The translations under genes were made by a program, and so were the position numbers. This document shows, piece by piece, positions 33,222 to 40,911 of a stretch of 47,493 bases of DNA (its first letter is position 1; each line of letters starts with the position of its first letter). Origin of the DNA: Bryobacterales bacterium (GTDB taxonomy: Bacteria; Acidobacteriota; Terriglobia; Bryobacterales; Bryobacteraceae); contig JADLBD010000043.1 of the NCBI GenBank assembly GCA_020847975.1, forward strand, positions 1-47,493. Reading direction: 5' to 3'. The notes beneath the pieces were generated by a model. That model saw nothing but the letters and a program-made list of their open reading frames with translations. It had not been told where the DNA came from and did no database searches.

Positions 33222-33809
33222 ATGGAGATTCGAGAGCGCCTCGAACAACCAGCGCTGTTCGACTTCATGCCAGCGCGGCGGTTTCGGCGGACGTGGCGGC
33301 GCGTGCCGAGTAGGTGGCCGACTGCCGTCCACGAGAGTGGTCATGCCGTTGTTGCGCTTTGGTACCGGATTCCGTTCGACGTGGTGACCATTCGCCCCAG
33401 CATGGGGATGGTGTCTGGTCATCTTCGGCTGATACCGGACTCATGGATTCCTCACGCCGGTCAAACGCCTGCCGAGCTCGCTGCGAAATTGTGCGTCGTC
33501 ATTGCGGCGGGTTTCGCCGCCGTTGAGCACCGAGGATTCGCCGCACGGGTACCAGGTTTGGATGCCCGGTACGAGCGCTTCGAAGAGACGTCCGATTATG
33601 AGCACATGATGAAGATCGCTGGCATGGGTGACGAGCCGCTGGAGAAGCAAGAACAACTCGCCACGAACGCACTCTCTGGCGCCCACCGGTTATTCGAATT
33701 TCCGCTGATGCAGAGTGCGCTGCTCCTCCTCGCGAGTGAGCTGGAAATGCGGATCACGGTGGAGCATCGCCAGGCTGTGTCTATTGCGGAGGGAATATGG
33801 CGACGATGA
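33222..33809 (+). CDS. M41-like HEXXH metalloprotease-domain protein
   Basis: The 195-aa protein has HESGHAVVALWYRIPFDVVTI near residue 40, the FtsH (M41) zinc-binding helix with typical following strands, then a helical region (ELAAKLCVVIAAGFAAVEHRG). No AAA+ domain or membrane anchor is present, so it is a stand-alone peptidase-like domain of a type common in mobile elements. GGAGG precedes the ATG at 33222. It overlaps the next gene by 13 bp. The target is unknown. Confidence 0.75.
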   Translation: MEIRERLEQPALFDFMPARRFRRTWRRVPSRWPTAVHESGHAVVALWYRIPFDVVTIRPSMGMVSGHLRLIPDSWIPHAGQTPAELAAKLCVVIAAGFAAVEHRGFAARVPGLDARYERFEETSDYEHMMKIAGMGDEPLEKQEQLATNALSGAHRLFEFPLMQSALLLLASELEMRITVEHRQAVSIAEGIWRR

Positions 33810-34354
33810 GTCAAAGGCAGTACGCCGAGCATCGAAACTGCGCTCGTAGCGCGATCCAGCGCGCGATTGCCGAGAGCCGCATCAGCACCCTGCCGGATGG
33901 CCGGATCGATCCGGACGTCGCCGACGAGGAGTGGGCCCGCAATACCAGGCAGATTCACGTGCGAGGGGTCAATCGGCACCGCCAGGGGGATGTGGGAGAC
34001 GACGATGGCTTCGATTTTTCGCAGTACACAAAAGCAAGAGCAGTAAGAGAGCATTACCTTGCCAGAATTTCAAAAATTGAATACGAGAAGCTCGTCGGCA
34101 GCGTGATTTCGACGGATGAGGCGCGGATCGCGCAATTCCAGATCGACAGATTGCGTCGCGACTCGATGTTGAACATCGCCGATCGGGTCTGTGCCGCAAT
34201 CGCGGCAGAAGTTCGGGAGATCATGATCGCCGCGGGTGTGCCGGTCGAGCAGGCCAACGCGATTGACATGACCAGGGTCCACACGATCATGGTCGGCGAG
34301 ATTCGAAAGGGATTGAATGACTACGCCGATGGATTAACTGGTCCGGCGGCATAA
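33797..34354 (+). CDS. Terminase small-subunit-like protein
   Basis: The 185-aa protein begins with an HTH like that of TerS/Nu1 DNA-packaging proteins (SQRQYAEHRNCARSAIQRAIAESRI), then PDGRIDPDVADEEWARNTR, a pattern typical of annotated terminase small subunits, and continues with long helices. TerS recognises phage DNA for packaging. It overlaps the upstream peptidase gene. No terminase large subunit follows, which is the situation in PICI-type satellites that redirect a helper phage's packaging. Confidence 0.7.
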   Translation: MATMSQRQYAEHRNCARSAIQRAIAESRISTLPDGRIDPDVADEEWARNTRQIHVRGVNRHRQGDVGDDDGFDFSQYTKARAVREHYLARISKIEYEKLVGSVISTDEARIAQFQIDRLRRDSMLNIADRVCAAIAAEVREIMIAAGVPVEQANAIDMTRVHTIMVGEIRKGLNDYADGLTGPAA

Positions 34355-34371
34355 AGCCGTTTCCACTCTAT

Positions 34372-34394
34372 CGAGTCCCCACCGTGGGGACTCG
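34372..34394. terminator. 10-bp perfect hairpin after terS-like gene
   Basis: CGAGTCCCCA-CCG-TGGGGACTCG, 17 bp after the terS-like stop. There is no T-tract, so it could be a non-canonical terminator or a protein-binding or packaging signal. Confidence 0.45.
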
Positions 34395-34480
34395 CGCCAT
34401 GGGGCCGGGGCCTCCTCTTCCCCCCGGGGTGGCCGTCTCCCCGCACGTTCGCTCCTTCGTGCGTCACGACGGCCTAGGAA

Positions 34481-34513
34481 ATGCAAAACGCCGCCAGCGT
34501 GGGCCGGCGGCGT
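34481..34513 (-). terminator. Rho-independent terminator of DUF3489 gene
   Basis: Minus strand: ACGCCGCC, 10-nt loop, GGCGGCGT, then TTTGCAT. It lies 24 bp downstream of the DUF3489 stop. Confidence 0.7.
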
Positions 34514-34536
34514 CGTTGGAATTCGGAAGGACGTGT

Positions 34537-34953
34537 CTACTTGGCGACGACGTGGTATACGCGTTCGCCCGCCTCGTTCTTGGCGGACCGGACCGTCAGG
34601 CCCATCCGCTTGGTCAGTTGGCCACTGACGAATCCGCGAACCGAATGCGCCTGCCAATTCGTCTGTTTCATAATCTCAGCCAGCGTTGCGCCGCCCTTGC
34701 GCGAGAGAAGCGCAATAACAGCGCTCTTTTTGCTATCCGGGCGCGATGCGGTGGCGGCCTTGGATTCGTTCCTGCTGGTGGCCATCGCCTGCTTCTTCGG
34801 CTTGGCTTCCTTCGTGTGGGCGCCTTTCTTGGCGCTCTTCTTGGCCTTGGGCGCGCGCTTCTTCTGGCTGGCCTTCTGCGTCGAGGAGGCCTTCGACGGC
34901 GCGTTGGTGGCCGCCGGTTCCGCGGCGGCGGCGGTCTTGGTATCGGTGTTCAT
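34537..34953 (-). CDS. DUF3489 protein with histone-like N-terminus
   Basis: Of 138 aa, residues 1-70 are Ala/Lys/Ser-rich (KKRAPKAKKSAKKGAHTKEAK), like bacterial histone-H1-type tails. The C-terminal 65 residues are DUF3489 (SKKSAVIALLSRKGGATLAEIMKQT, then NWQAHSVRGFVSG), a winged-helix-like domain frequent in prophages. The start at 34953 (MNTDTK) is preferred over an upstream in-frame ATG. It is the only minus-strand gene in this part of the element and has its own terminator, so it is independently expressed; DNA binding is likely. Confidence 0.8.
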   Translation of the reverse strand: MNTDTKTAAAAEPAATNAPSKASSTQKASQKKRAPKAKKSAKKGAHTKEAKPKKQAMATSRNESKAATASRPDSKKSAVIALLSRKGGATLAEIMKQTNWQAHSVRGFVSGQLTKRMGLTVRSAKNEAGERVYHVVAK

Positions 34954-35058
34954 GCTTGTCCTTTCGGTGCGGTTGATTCGCATGACGATTCATCACTCAG
35001 GCCGTGCCAGAAGGCAAGCGGAAACCGCTGATCTCGTTTGAATCACTGGAGGTGACAG

Positions 35059-35454
35059 ATGTTCCGGAAGTATGGAGGCAATGCGGATTGTGGAAGCACC
35101 ACTCTCGGTGCCGACCGTCCGCTGGCGATCATAAGGAATCTAGCAGCGCAAGCGGCGCGCAAGGCGGGAACTACCACCGAGTTCTTCATGGTGCAAATGA
35201 ACTACCGGGCACTGGTCTCCACGATGCGTGCACTGATGGGCCCCCAGGGGCGTTGCCCGTGCTGTGGTCATCCGTTCGTGAACGAACGGGACATTCAGAT
35301 CGAGCACATAGAACCTCCGTGCCACGCTCAGGATTGGGCGCTGTTGCATGCGCGAAACCTTCACATCTCCTGCGGTTCTTGCAATCGAACCAAGAGCGGT
35401 AAGTCGTTTGCAGCTTGGCTGGATGAGCAGGAGAGAGCGCGACTGAAATCCTGA
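35059..35454 (+). CDS. HNH endonuclease
   Basis: The 131-aa protein has a C-terminal HNH fold: zinc pair CPCCG, IEHIEPP (catalytic His), then NLHISCGSCNRTKSGKSF with the second Cys pair and Asn. The N-terminal 70 residues are helical. GGAGGT precedes the ATG. HNH proteins beside a terminase small subunit are usual in packaging modules of cos phages, where they assist DNA cleavage; here it is close to the TerS-like gene, so a packaging role is plausible. Confidence 0.85.
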   Translation: MFRKYGGNADCGSTTLGADRPLAIIRNLAAQAARKAGTTTEFFMVQMNYRALVSTMRALMGPQGRCPCCGHPFVNERDIQIEHIEPPCHAQDWALLHARNLHISCGSCNRTKSGKSFAAWLDEQERARLKS

Positions 35455-35593
35455 TCCACAGCTTCATGGGCGGCTACTGGCAGCGCATCTTGCTCGGCTC
35501 CAGGAGTGAGATCCGCACGCATCTGCTGAACGCCGCCTGCGGCTCGCAAGGGGTCGGTTACTAACTGACCCCTTCACCATCGCAATCGATCTT

Positions 35594-35624
35594 TGGGCGT
35601 AAGCCTAAAGCGGGCGCAAGCCCG
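35594..35624 (+). other. Two adjacent GNRA-tetraloop hairpins
   Basis: TGGGC-GTAA-GCCTA (35594-35607) and CGGGC-GCAA-GCCCG (35611-35624) are 3 nt apart and each closes a GNRA loop. A terminator follows at 35662. Possibly a small structured RNA or leader. Confidence 0.35.
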
Positions 35625-35661
35625 AAATTCAATCCGTGAAGGTTGAATCGCTGCACCTCAT

Positions 35662-35688
35662 GGGGCGGCCGAGGCCGCCCCGATTTTT
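35662..35688 (+). terminator. Strong terminator just before a gene
   Basis: GGGGCGGCC-GA-GGCCGCCCC followed by GATTTTTGG: a perfect 9-bp stem. AAAGGAG and the ATG at 35706 follow directly, so it may act as an attenuator. Confidence 0.75.
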
Positions 35689-35705
35689 GGAAAGGAGAAC
35701 ACCGA

Positions 35706-35999
35706 ATGTCAGATTCCGACGTGGAGGTTTTACGAGTGAATGCTCGACGGGCGGCGCTGGTTGAGGCTGAACTGCAAAGGCGGTTGGCTGCAACTCGTGC
35801 CGAGATCGATGAACATGAGGCCGACCCTGGCGAGATGGAAGAGAAGCGGCGCTGTCTTCATGCCGAGAAGCGCGAGCTTCTGAAGAGGATCGAATCCGTG
35901 CAATGGGAACGCGGGTTTCTGGCGCAGAAAATCATTGCGGCAGAGTCGGGCAAAGAGGCGGCGCGGGTGTTCGAGGTCAGGATTCTAACGACAGTTTGA
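35706..35999 (+). CDS. Coiled-coil hypothetical protein, 97 aa
   Basis: Almost entirely helical with heptad-like Glu/Leu/Arg (RRAALVEAELQRRLAATRAEIDEHE...KRELLKRIESVQWERGFLAQKIIAAE). Good Shine-Dalgarno (AAAGGAG). It begins right after the terminator at 35662 and precedes a second coiled-coil gene by 13 bp. Likely structural or scaffold-like; not recognised. Confidence 0.6.
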   Translation: MSDSDVEVLRVNARRAALVEAELQRRLAATRAEIDEHEADPGEMEEKRRCLHAEKRELLKRIESVQWERGFLAQKIIAAESGKEAARVFEVRILTTV

Positions 36000-36012
36000 A
36001 AGGAGAAATTCG

Positions 36013-36666
36013 ATGCAGCTATTACCACAGATTTTTCGGCGTTCCCCAGAGGACGCGGATGCGGAGATCAACCGCTTGCTCGAACGCGAGCAGGAACTCG
36101 TCGCCGAGCGCCAGGCGAAGGCGCAGGAAATCGCGGCGCTCGAGCAGCGAATCGGCCAGGAGTATCTCGACGGCGATGGCGAGGCAAGCCTCACCGATCT
36201 GACTCGCCTTCGCGTTCAGGTCGAGGCGATCAACCGTGCGATCATCGCCGCGCGTGACCGCCGATTGGAGGCGACGCGTGCGAAGGTACGCGGTCGGGCC
36301 GGTCAGATCCGGCGCCAGGCCGAAGAGAAGAAGGCCGAACTCGACACGCTGAACAGCGAGACCGGCGCGCTGTTACGCAAGCTCGCCGAACTCGAGGGGG
36401 TTGATTACGACCATTCGATTCTGAGCTCGCAGCGCTGCGGAGATTGGTACAGCCTTCCGAATTTTCGGCGACCGCCCGAAGAGTGGCTGGGACCGTCGGA
36501 CGTTTCGCCGGATCCATCAAACGGCAGATATCAGACACCGCGGAGTCGTCGTTTGCGGGAGGAGATCGAGTCGTTGTTTGCCGAGGCGGCGAAGGTGGAG
36601 GCCGAGGTTGACCGGATCACGCTGGAAGAAGCCTCGGGCATCGGCGACCGGAGCGCCGCCGCGTGA
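36013..36666 (+). CDS. Coiled-coil hypothetical protein, 217 aa
   Basis: Residues 15-130 form a long coiled coil (INRLLEREQELVAERQAKAQEIAALEQ), followed by a Pro/Tyr-containing stretch (DWYSLPNFRRPPEEWLGPSD) and a final coiled segment. AAAGGAG precedes the ATG. GTG of the next gene overlaps its stop. It could be a scaffold or morphogenesis-like protein of the phage-derived section; no family recognised. Confidence 0.6.
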   Translation: MQLLPQIFRRSPEDADAEINRLLEREQELVAERQAKAQEIAALEQRIGQEYLDGDGEASLTDLTRLRVQVEAINRAIIAARDRRLEATRAKVRGRAGQIRRQAEEKKAELDTLNSETGALLRKLAELEGVDYDHSILSSQRCGDWYSLPNFRRPPEEWLGPSDVSPDPSNGRYQTPRSRRLREEIESLFAEAAKVEAEVDRITLEEASGIGDRSAAA

Positions 36667-37727
36667 CCGGGGACGATCTTCGGTCGCGGATGCGCAATGA
36701 CGCAATCGCGATTGCGGCCGGCAGGATTGCCGAAAGCAAAGTGGCCCACCTTGGAAGCCGCGAGCGAATAGCGCACCATGAGGCGGCACATATTGTGATC
36801 GCGGCGGCGCTCGATCTGTTTCCGTTGAGCGCGAGCATCATCAGGCAACCACATCTCAAGGTGGGCCGCAACGGCCATCTCCGAGGCTATGCGTGGTATT
36901 CGTTTCAGAGGCCAGAGAATCCTCTGCCGGCGGACGCCAAGCCCAAATGGCCGGAAGAGAGTCAAACGGACCGGCAGCGGGTGGCCCGATACGCGCTCCT
37001 GCTGGCCGACAAGATCAGTTGGCGGGGGATGCTCCAGTGGGTGCATGAACTACGTTCCATCACCCGCCAACTTGTTGACGACCACTGGGAGCAGATCCAG
37101 GCGGTCGCTTCGGGTCTCTTCGAATTCTCGGAGGTGACGCGCGAGGAGATCGAAGTATTGCTGAAAGGAGGCATGCGCGAAGACGAACTGCTCGACCTCA
37201 TCGCAGCCTATCGCGCCAGTACACACGGTGAGATCCACGTTATGGGCGCGCTGGCCGGCTCGGTCGCAACCGCAATGATGACGGGCGGCAACCGCGCCGA
37301 CCGCTATCGCACATGGGGCGTCGCGTTACGCGAATCCGCGCGCGCCGCCGTTGGCACCGCACTCGGCCTCCGGCTGGAGGAGGTGTCCATCGTCGTGGAC
37401 GAATGCAGTCTGGGCCGGTGCCGCTTCGCGAGTGACAACGGTGCCGACCGACCTGATCGCCGAGACGTTCCGGATATTGGTGAGCTCCAGCGTGATCTGC
37501 CCCGGCTGCGCCAGCGCGCCGAGCAGTTGGTCCGCGCCGAGCTTTATCCGATTCACAAGGTTGCCGAAGCCTTGCGCACCAGGCTGATGTTGAGCGGCCA
37601 GGAAGCAACATCAATTCTTGATTCGGCGCGGGACCAGCTCGCCCGCCATGTGCTGACTGCGCCGGTCGCGCCTACCGGCAACAACCAGAAGGAGGGCGTC
37701 GCGTATGAGAGCAGTGCAGTGGCTTGA
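36663..37727 (+). CDS. HEXXH (M41-like) protein, 354 aa
   Basis: It starts at a GTG overlapping the previous stop (GTGA). RIAHHEAAHIVIAAALDLFPLSASI at about residue 35 has the HEAAH zinc motif in the same context as the 33222 protein (second HEXXH protein of the element). The remaining 300 residues are helical, with a second unassigned region (LRESARAAVGTALGLRLEEVSIVVDECSLG). No AAA+ module or membrane segment. It overlaps the portal-like ORF at its end. Possibly a peptidase acting on helper-phage or host proteins. Confidence 0.65.
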   Translation: MTGDDLRSRMRNDAIAIAAGRIAESKVAHLGSRERIAHHEAAHIVIAAALDLFPLSASIIRQPHLKVGRNGHLRGYAWYSFQRPENPLPADAKPKWPEESQTDRQRVARYALLLADKISWRGMLQWVHELRSITRQLVDDHWEQIQAVASGLFEFSEVTREEIEVLLKGGMREDELLDLIAAYRASTHGEIHVMGALAGSVATAMMTGGNRADRYRTWGVALRESARAAVGTALGLRLEEVSIVVDECSLGRCRFASDNGADRPDRRDVPDIGELQRDLPRLRQRAEQLVRAELYPIHKVAEALRTRLMLSGQEATSILDSARDQLARHVLTAPVAPTGNNQKEGVAYESSAVA

Positions 37728-37905
37728 CGCCATCATCAGTTATCTCTCTCCCGCCGCCGCCGGCATCCGCCGTTCGCGTGCGCGGGCCGCACTGCTCGAG
37801 GTCGGCAAGCCGCAACGCGAACAGGCACAACAGCGTCCGCGCCGACGAGGCTTCAACATATGGTGGGAACAGCGGATGGCGGCGCGGGGATGGGGCCGCT
37901 GGTAG
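37705..37905 (+). CDS. Portal-protein N-terminal remnant, 66 aa
   Basis: LDAIISYLSPAAAGIRRSRARAALLE resembles the N-terminus of lambda-family portal proteins (W.D..IG.LSP..GLRRARARLAL). A real portal is more than 400 aa, so this is a remnant or a retained small piece. A good Shine-Dalgarno (AAGGAGG) precedes it, and it overlaps the upstream gene by 23 bp. It may be expressed as a decoy, but degradation is as likely. Confidence 0.45.
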   Translation: MRAVQWLDAIISYLSPAAAGIRRSRARAALLEVGKPQREQAQQRPRRRGFNIWWEQRMAARGWGRW

Positions 37906-38003
37906 TGGGGCCGGTGAACGCTTCGAAGGGGTGGAATCTTTTTCTACCCCAGTTCGCCTTCCGCGCCGACGGTGTGTGGACTGCCGTGATTCATGTAGTC
38001 GGT

Positions 38004-38026
38004 TTTTTTGCCACCGTGGCAAAAAA
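38004..38026. terminator. Bidirectional terminator
   Basis: TTTTTTGCCA-CCG-TGGCAAAAAA: a 10-bp perfect stem with T runs on both strands. Confidence 0.75.
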
Positions 38027-38050
38027 CTCTTCCACCGGTAAGGAGAATCG

Positions 38051-38314
38051 ATGCACAAATCAATTGACGAACTGCACGCCGACGTTGTCGCCGCGCGGAA
38101 AGCCGCCGCGGCAGCAACCAAGAGCCTGGTGGCGTCGAGGGCATGTCCTGAGCGAGCGGAGTTGATAAAGGCCTGGGTCGAAGCTGCCCACAAGAAGGCT
38201 GATGCGGTCAACGCGTACAACCGAGCTGCACATGCGCTAAATCCTGGTGGATCGCGTAGCATCATTGTGCTTCGGTTGATTGAAGCCGAGCGCAATATGC
38301 GGGTGGAGCAATAG
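38051..38314 (+). CDS. Hypothetical protein, 87 aa
   Basis: An Ala/Lys-rich helical protein (LHADVVAARKAAAAATKSLVASRA), with AAGGAG before the ATG at 38051. Not recognised. It lies between the bidirectional terminator and the convergent brnTA pair and so is probably monocistronic. Confidence 0.55.
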   Translation: MHKSIDELHADVVAARKAAAAATKSLVASRACPERAELIKAWVEAAHKKADAVNAYNRAAHALNPGGSRSIIVLRLIEAERNMRVEQ

Positions 38315-38350
38315 GCCACCGGCCAGGAGGATTTCCACTCGTGCTCGCGG

Positions 38351-38638
38351 CTATGTGGAACGGCGCTCGTTCTCGATGGCTTCGTGCAGCAGCATCTTGA
38401 TGTAGGTCTGGTATGGGACTCCTTTACGGAACGCGAGGTCCTTGGCCGCTTCGATATCGGGTTCCGGCAGGCGCATGGTTACCGTTTTGAGAGCAACCTT
38501 CCGCCGCCGGACCTGGCCGGTGCCGATCGCATGTTTCATCAGTTCTGTTGCTACGCGCTTGCCGTCACGGCTCTCCCACCAGTTGGCCTCTTGCTCGGCA
38601 TTGCGAAATCTCGGAATCGTGATCGGCTTCTTGGGCAT
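38351..38638 (-). CDS. brnA: BrnA-type antitoxin
   Basis: The 95-aa antitoxin has a FRNAEQEANWWESRDGKRV lead like BrnA/CopG-family antitoxins and a C-terminal ribbon-helix-helix (KTVTMRLPEPDIEAAKDLAFRKGVPYQTYIKMLLHEAI). It lies 3 bp after brnT, in the usual toxin-first order. The RHH domain would bind the palindrome upstream of brnT and repress the operon, while the other half neutralises the toxin. Confidence 0.82.
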   Translation of the reverse strand: MPKKPITIPRFRNAEQEANWWESRDGKRVATELMKHAIGTGQVRRRKVALKTVTMRLPEPDIEAAKDLAFRKGVPYQTYIKMLLHEAIENERRST

Positions 38639-38641
38639 CGG

Positions 38642-38908
38642 TTATTTCCTCCGGAAGTAGAGGCGCTGCTGGCTCCTCGTCATCGGATAGCCGGTGACCA
38701 CGCGGACAGCCTCGCCACGCATCGTATAAATGATCGTTAGTAGCCGCCCCTGGGCTGTGCGGCCGAAACACAGCACCCGCTCTTCACCGGCGTGCTGTTG
38801 AAGATCTGACTCCAGACAATCGAGCAGGATGGTCTCCTCCGCTTCCTGAGGAGTGATCTTGTGCCGCTTCAGATGCTCGATGTTCCTGGCGTCCCAAACG
38901 AACTCCAC
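38642..38908 (-). CDS. brnT: BrnT-type RNase toxin
   Basis: The 88-aa protein has the BrnT pattern: FVWDARNIEHLKRHKITPQEAEE, then ERVLCFGRTAQGRLLTIIYTMRGEAVRVVTGYPMTRSQQRLY. BrnT is a RelE/BrnT-fold mRNA-cleaving toxin. The start is a GTG at 38908, and the predicted transcription start falls on or beside it, so the mRNA is probably leaderless. A 26-bp perfect palindrome overlaps the promoter, fitting autoregulation by BrnA. Confidence 0.82.
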   Translation of the reverse strand: MEFVWDARNIEHLKRHKITPQEAEETILLDCLESDLQQHAGEERVLCFGRTAQGRLLTIIYTMRGEAVRVVTGYPMTRSQQRLYFRRK

Positions 38909-38909
38909 G

Positions 38910-38944
38910 TTTCACATTGTAAATACAATGTGAAAGCACGTCAA
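38910..38944 (-). promoter_or_regulatory. brnTA promoter with palindromic operator
   Basis: Minus strand: TTGACG (38944-38939), 17 bp, TACAAT (38921-38916). A perfect inverted repeat, TTTCACATTGTA-AA-TACAATGTGAAA on the plus strand (38910-38935), overlaps the spacer and -10. It is the probable BrnA operator. Confidence 0.8.
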
Positions 38945-39481
38945 AGGGGATAGCAGCACCGCGAACTGCACGTCGCGGATGTCGGCACGGGCCCGTTCAA
39001 TGGCGCGGATGGATAGCTTGGTAACTGCGTTCGGATCCTGGCCGGTTGCCGCGATCTCTTGGATCTTCTCGATGGCGAAGAGCTTTTCGTAGCCACGCGG
39101 AGGCCGGATGGCCAGGATACTCTTGACGACGGCTTTGGTTTGCTCGATGGTCCATCCTTCTTCGAGCATTCGCTGCCCCAGCCTCGCCCAGCAGGGTTCC
39201 GGCGCCGCATGGATCTCGGCAAGTTGGCGCATTGCGCCAACTTCGCAGAAGTCCTCCAAACCGTAAGTGCGAGTAACAGACTGAACCTGCTCGACGACCG
39301 CGCAAACTACTCTTGCCGCACAAACTTCCTGTTCGACACTCCGCGGTGGCCGGCCAATTTGCTCCGCATAGGCCTTCACGCTCCGACCGTTCATCCGGCC
39401 CTTTTCCGTCGCTGCCAAGGCGTGCATGCCACGTTCGAGCGGCGCGAGCTCGCCCTGCGCGTTCGACAGCACCAACTGCAT
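38912..39481 (-). pseudogene. Truncated ParB-family fragment
   Basis: The 189-aa reading frame opens VLSNAQGELAPLERGMHALAAT...SVKAYAEQIGRPPRSVEQEV, the middle of a ParB/KorB-like protein (HTH region after the nuclease domain). The N-terminal nuclease domain is missing, and the last residues (CFHIVFTM) are encoded by the brnTA operator, so both ends are broken. It seems to be a remnant between the brnTA and NucS-like cargo genes. Confidence 0.65.
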
Positions 39482-39523
39482 GAACGGCGGTGTCGTCGTC
39501 CGGCTTGAGGACTGGGGCGGGGA

Positions 39524-40582
39524 TCAGGTGACGCTTGGTTCCTTCACATAGCTCACGCTGCCGCTCGGGAGCTTTGCGATCACCTCGTCCACCACGGAAA
39601 TCGTGTTCACGCTCCATTGGTTGCTGAGGGCGTAGGTCCGCCCGCCGATATGGAACAGTTCGCCATCATCGCAGAAATATCGCCGGAGATTGTACCTGCC
39701 CCCGAGCTTGGCCTGGAGTTTTGAGGCCTTGTCCTGAAACTCTTCTGCGGTGACCTCCCCGTCAACGGAGATCCACTTGTTCGGCGGGACGAGCGAGGCA
39801 AGCTGCTCCGGTGGGAAGCCCTTGGCGAGGGCCGCCTTTACGACTTCGAACACCAACCGGCGCTTTGTCAGGTGCGGGTGCGCGTTTCCATCAACCGTGA
39901 GCTCATATTTCGAAAAATCGAATTCGACGTGCTTGGCTTTCCGGTTCTCCTCAGCCTTCTTTTTGAGTTGTACAGTATACGCGTCCGCTTCCGGGAGCGG
40001 AATGACCTGCTGCACATCCAACAGAACGCGGCTCTCTAGCGCATACGGCCGCAGCCTGACACAACGGATGTCGAGTTCGTGCTCGTTGAGCCACAGCACG
40101 GAGGTTGTAATCTCTTTGGAGAATTCAGCCGAGACCAGTACGATCCGGACGTCGCGGCCAAAAACATCTTCATCGGCGGTATCCCAATTCAGAAATTGCA
40201 GAAGCCCGGTCTCGGCATCGTCGGTGCTTCCGGTTTGCTCCAGGTATCGCGCGTAGACCTCCACCGCCTTGGTGAATGTCATGGCCGAGACCATCGCAGC
40301 GTACCTAACGGCCTGCAATTCCATGTGCCCGCCATCCTCGGTGCGCTTGAGCTCGATCACGACCAGGTTCGCGTCGCGGTCAACACCGAGAAGATCGACG
40401 CGGCGTTTGCTTTCATCCCACTCGCAGAATTCCTCGGCGATCACCAGCGTGTCAGGAGCGATTACGTGAATGTGCTGTTTCAGCAGCCGTTGGAGATCGA
40501 ACCGCTCGACGATCTCCTGGGCGGCAAATGTGGTCTGATTGAGGGCGGTGATCGCGGTCTTGGTGAGCTCGTAGAGTGCCAC
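39524..40582 (-). CDS. NucS-like PD-(D/E)XK endonuclease
   Basis: The 352-aa protein starts at GTG after GGAGGA. An N-terminal nuclease core, RRVDLLGVDRDANLVVIELKR, contains Asp63, Glu77 and Lys79, the catalytic set of the NucS/DUF91 and related DNA nucleases. The rest includes a Lys-rich helix (LKKKAEENRKAKHVEFDFSKYELTV) and a C-terminal SRA-like or unassigned domain. It may cleave foreign DNA, alone or guided by its C-terminal part. It is divergent from the SIR2 gene. Confidence 0.75.
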   Translation of the reverse strand: MALYELTKTAITALNQTTFAAQEIVERFDLQRLLKQHIHVIAPDTLVIAEEFCEWDESKRRVDLLGVDRDANLVVIELKRTEDGGHMELQAVRYAAMVSAMTFTKAVEVYARYLEQTGSTDDAETGLLQFLNWDTADEDVFGRDVRIVLVSAEFSKEITTSVLWLNEHELDIRCVRLRPYALESRVLLDVQQVIPLPEADAYTVQLKKKAEENRKAKHVEFDFSKYELTVDGNAHPHLTKRRLVFEVVKAALAKGFPPEQLASLVPPNKWISVDGEVTAEEFQDKASKLQAKLGGRYNLRRYFCDDGELFHIGGRTYALSNQWSVNTISVVDEVIAKLPSGSVSYVKEPSVT

Positions 40583-40911
40583 GGTTCCTCCTTCGGTTGC
40601 GCTGCCTTTCTGCGAACGTGAGAATCACGATTATCTCAACTTCTTGTTCATGTTCTTGTCCGCGTATCCTGTGTTGTTGTCGGGCCGGCGGTGTGATGAA
40701 GAGCGGCCAGCGCCGAGTGGCCAGAGCCGCGCGACATAATTCCCGTTCAGCCTACGCTGCACGAGAGCCTCGCCGCCCATGCGTGATGCGCTCAAGGCGT
40801 GGGCACAAGGCGCCCTGACCACGATCGAGCAGAACTCGCGTCTCTCCGAACAGCGCCGGAATGATCATCGTGACCAATCGGGGGTGAGTCGAACGATAAA
40901 ATAACCTGTTG
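40583..40911. other. Divergent promoter region, NucS-like and SIR2
   Basis: 329 bp without a gene. On the plus strand TAAAAT at 40897-40902 is a possible -10 for the SIR2 gene, 9 bp before its ATG; no good -35 is visible. Nothing else recognised. Confidence 0.35.

Noticed and set aside
34372..34394. Standard rho-independent terminator
   Set aside because: The stem is perfect, but there is no T-tract on either strand; kept only as a hairpin of unknown role.
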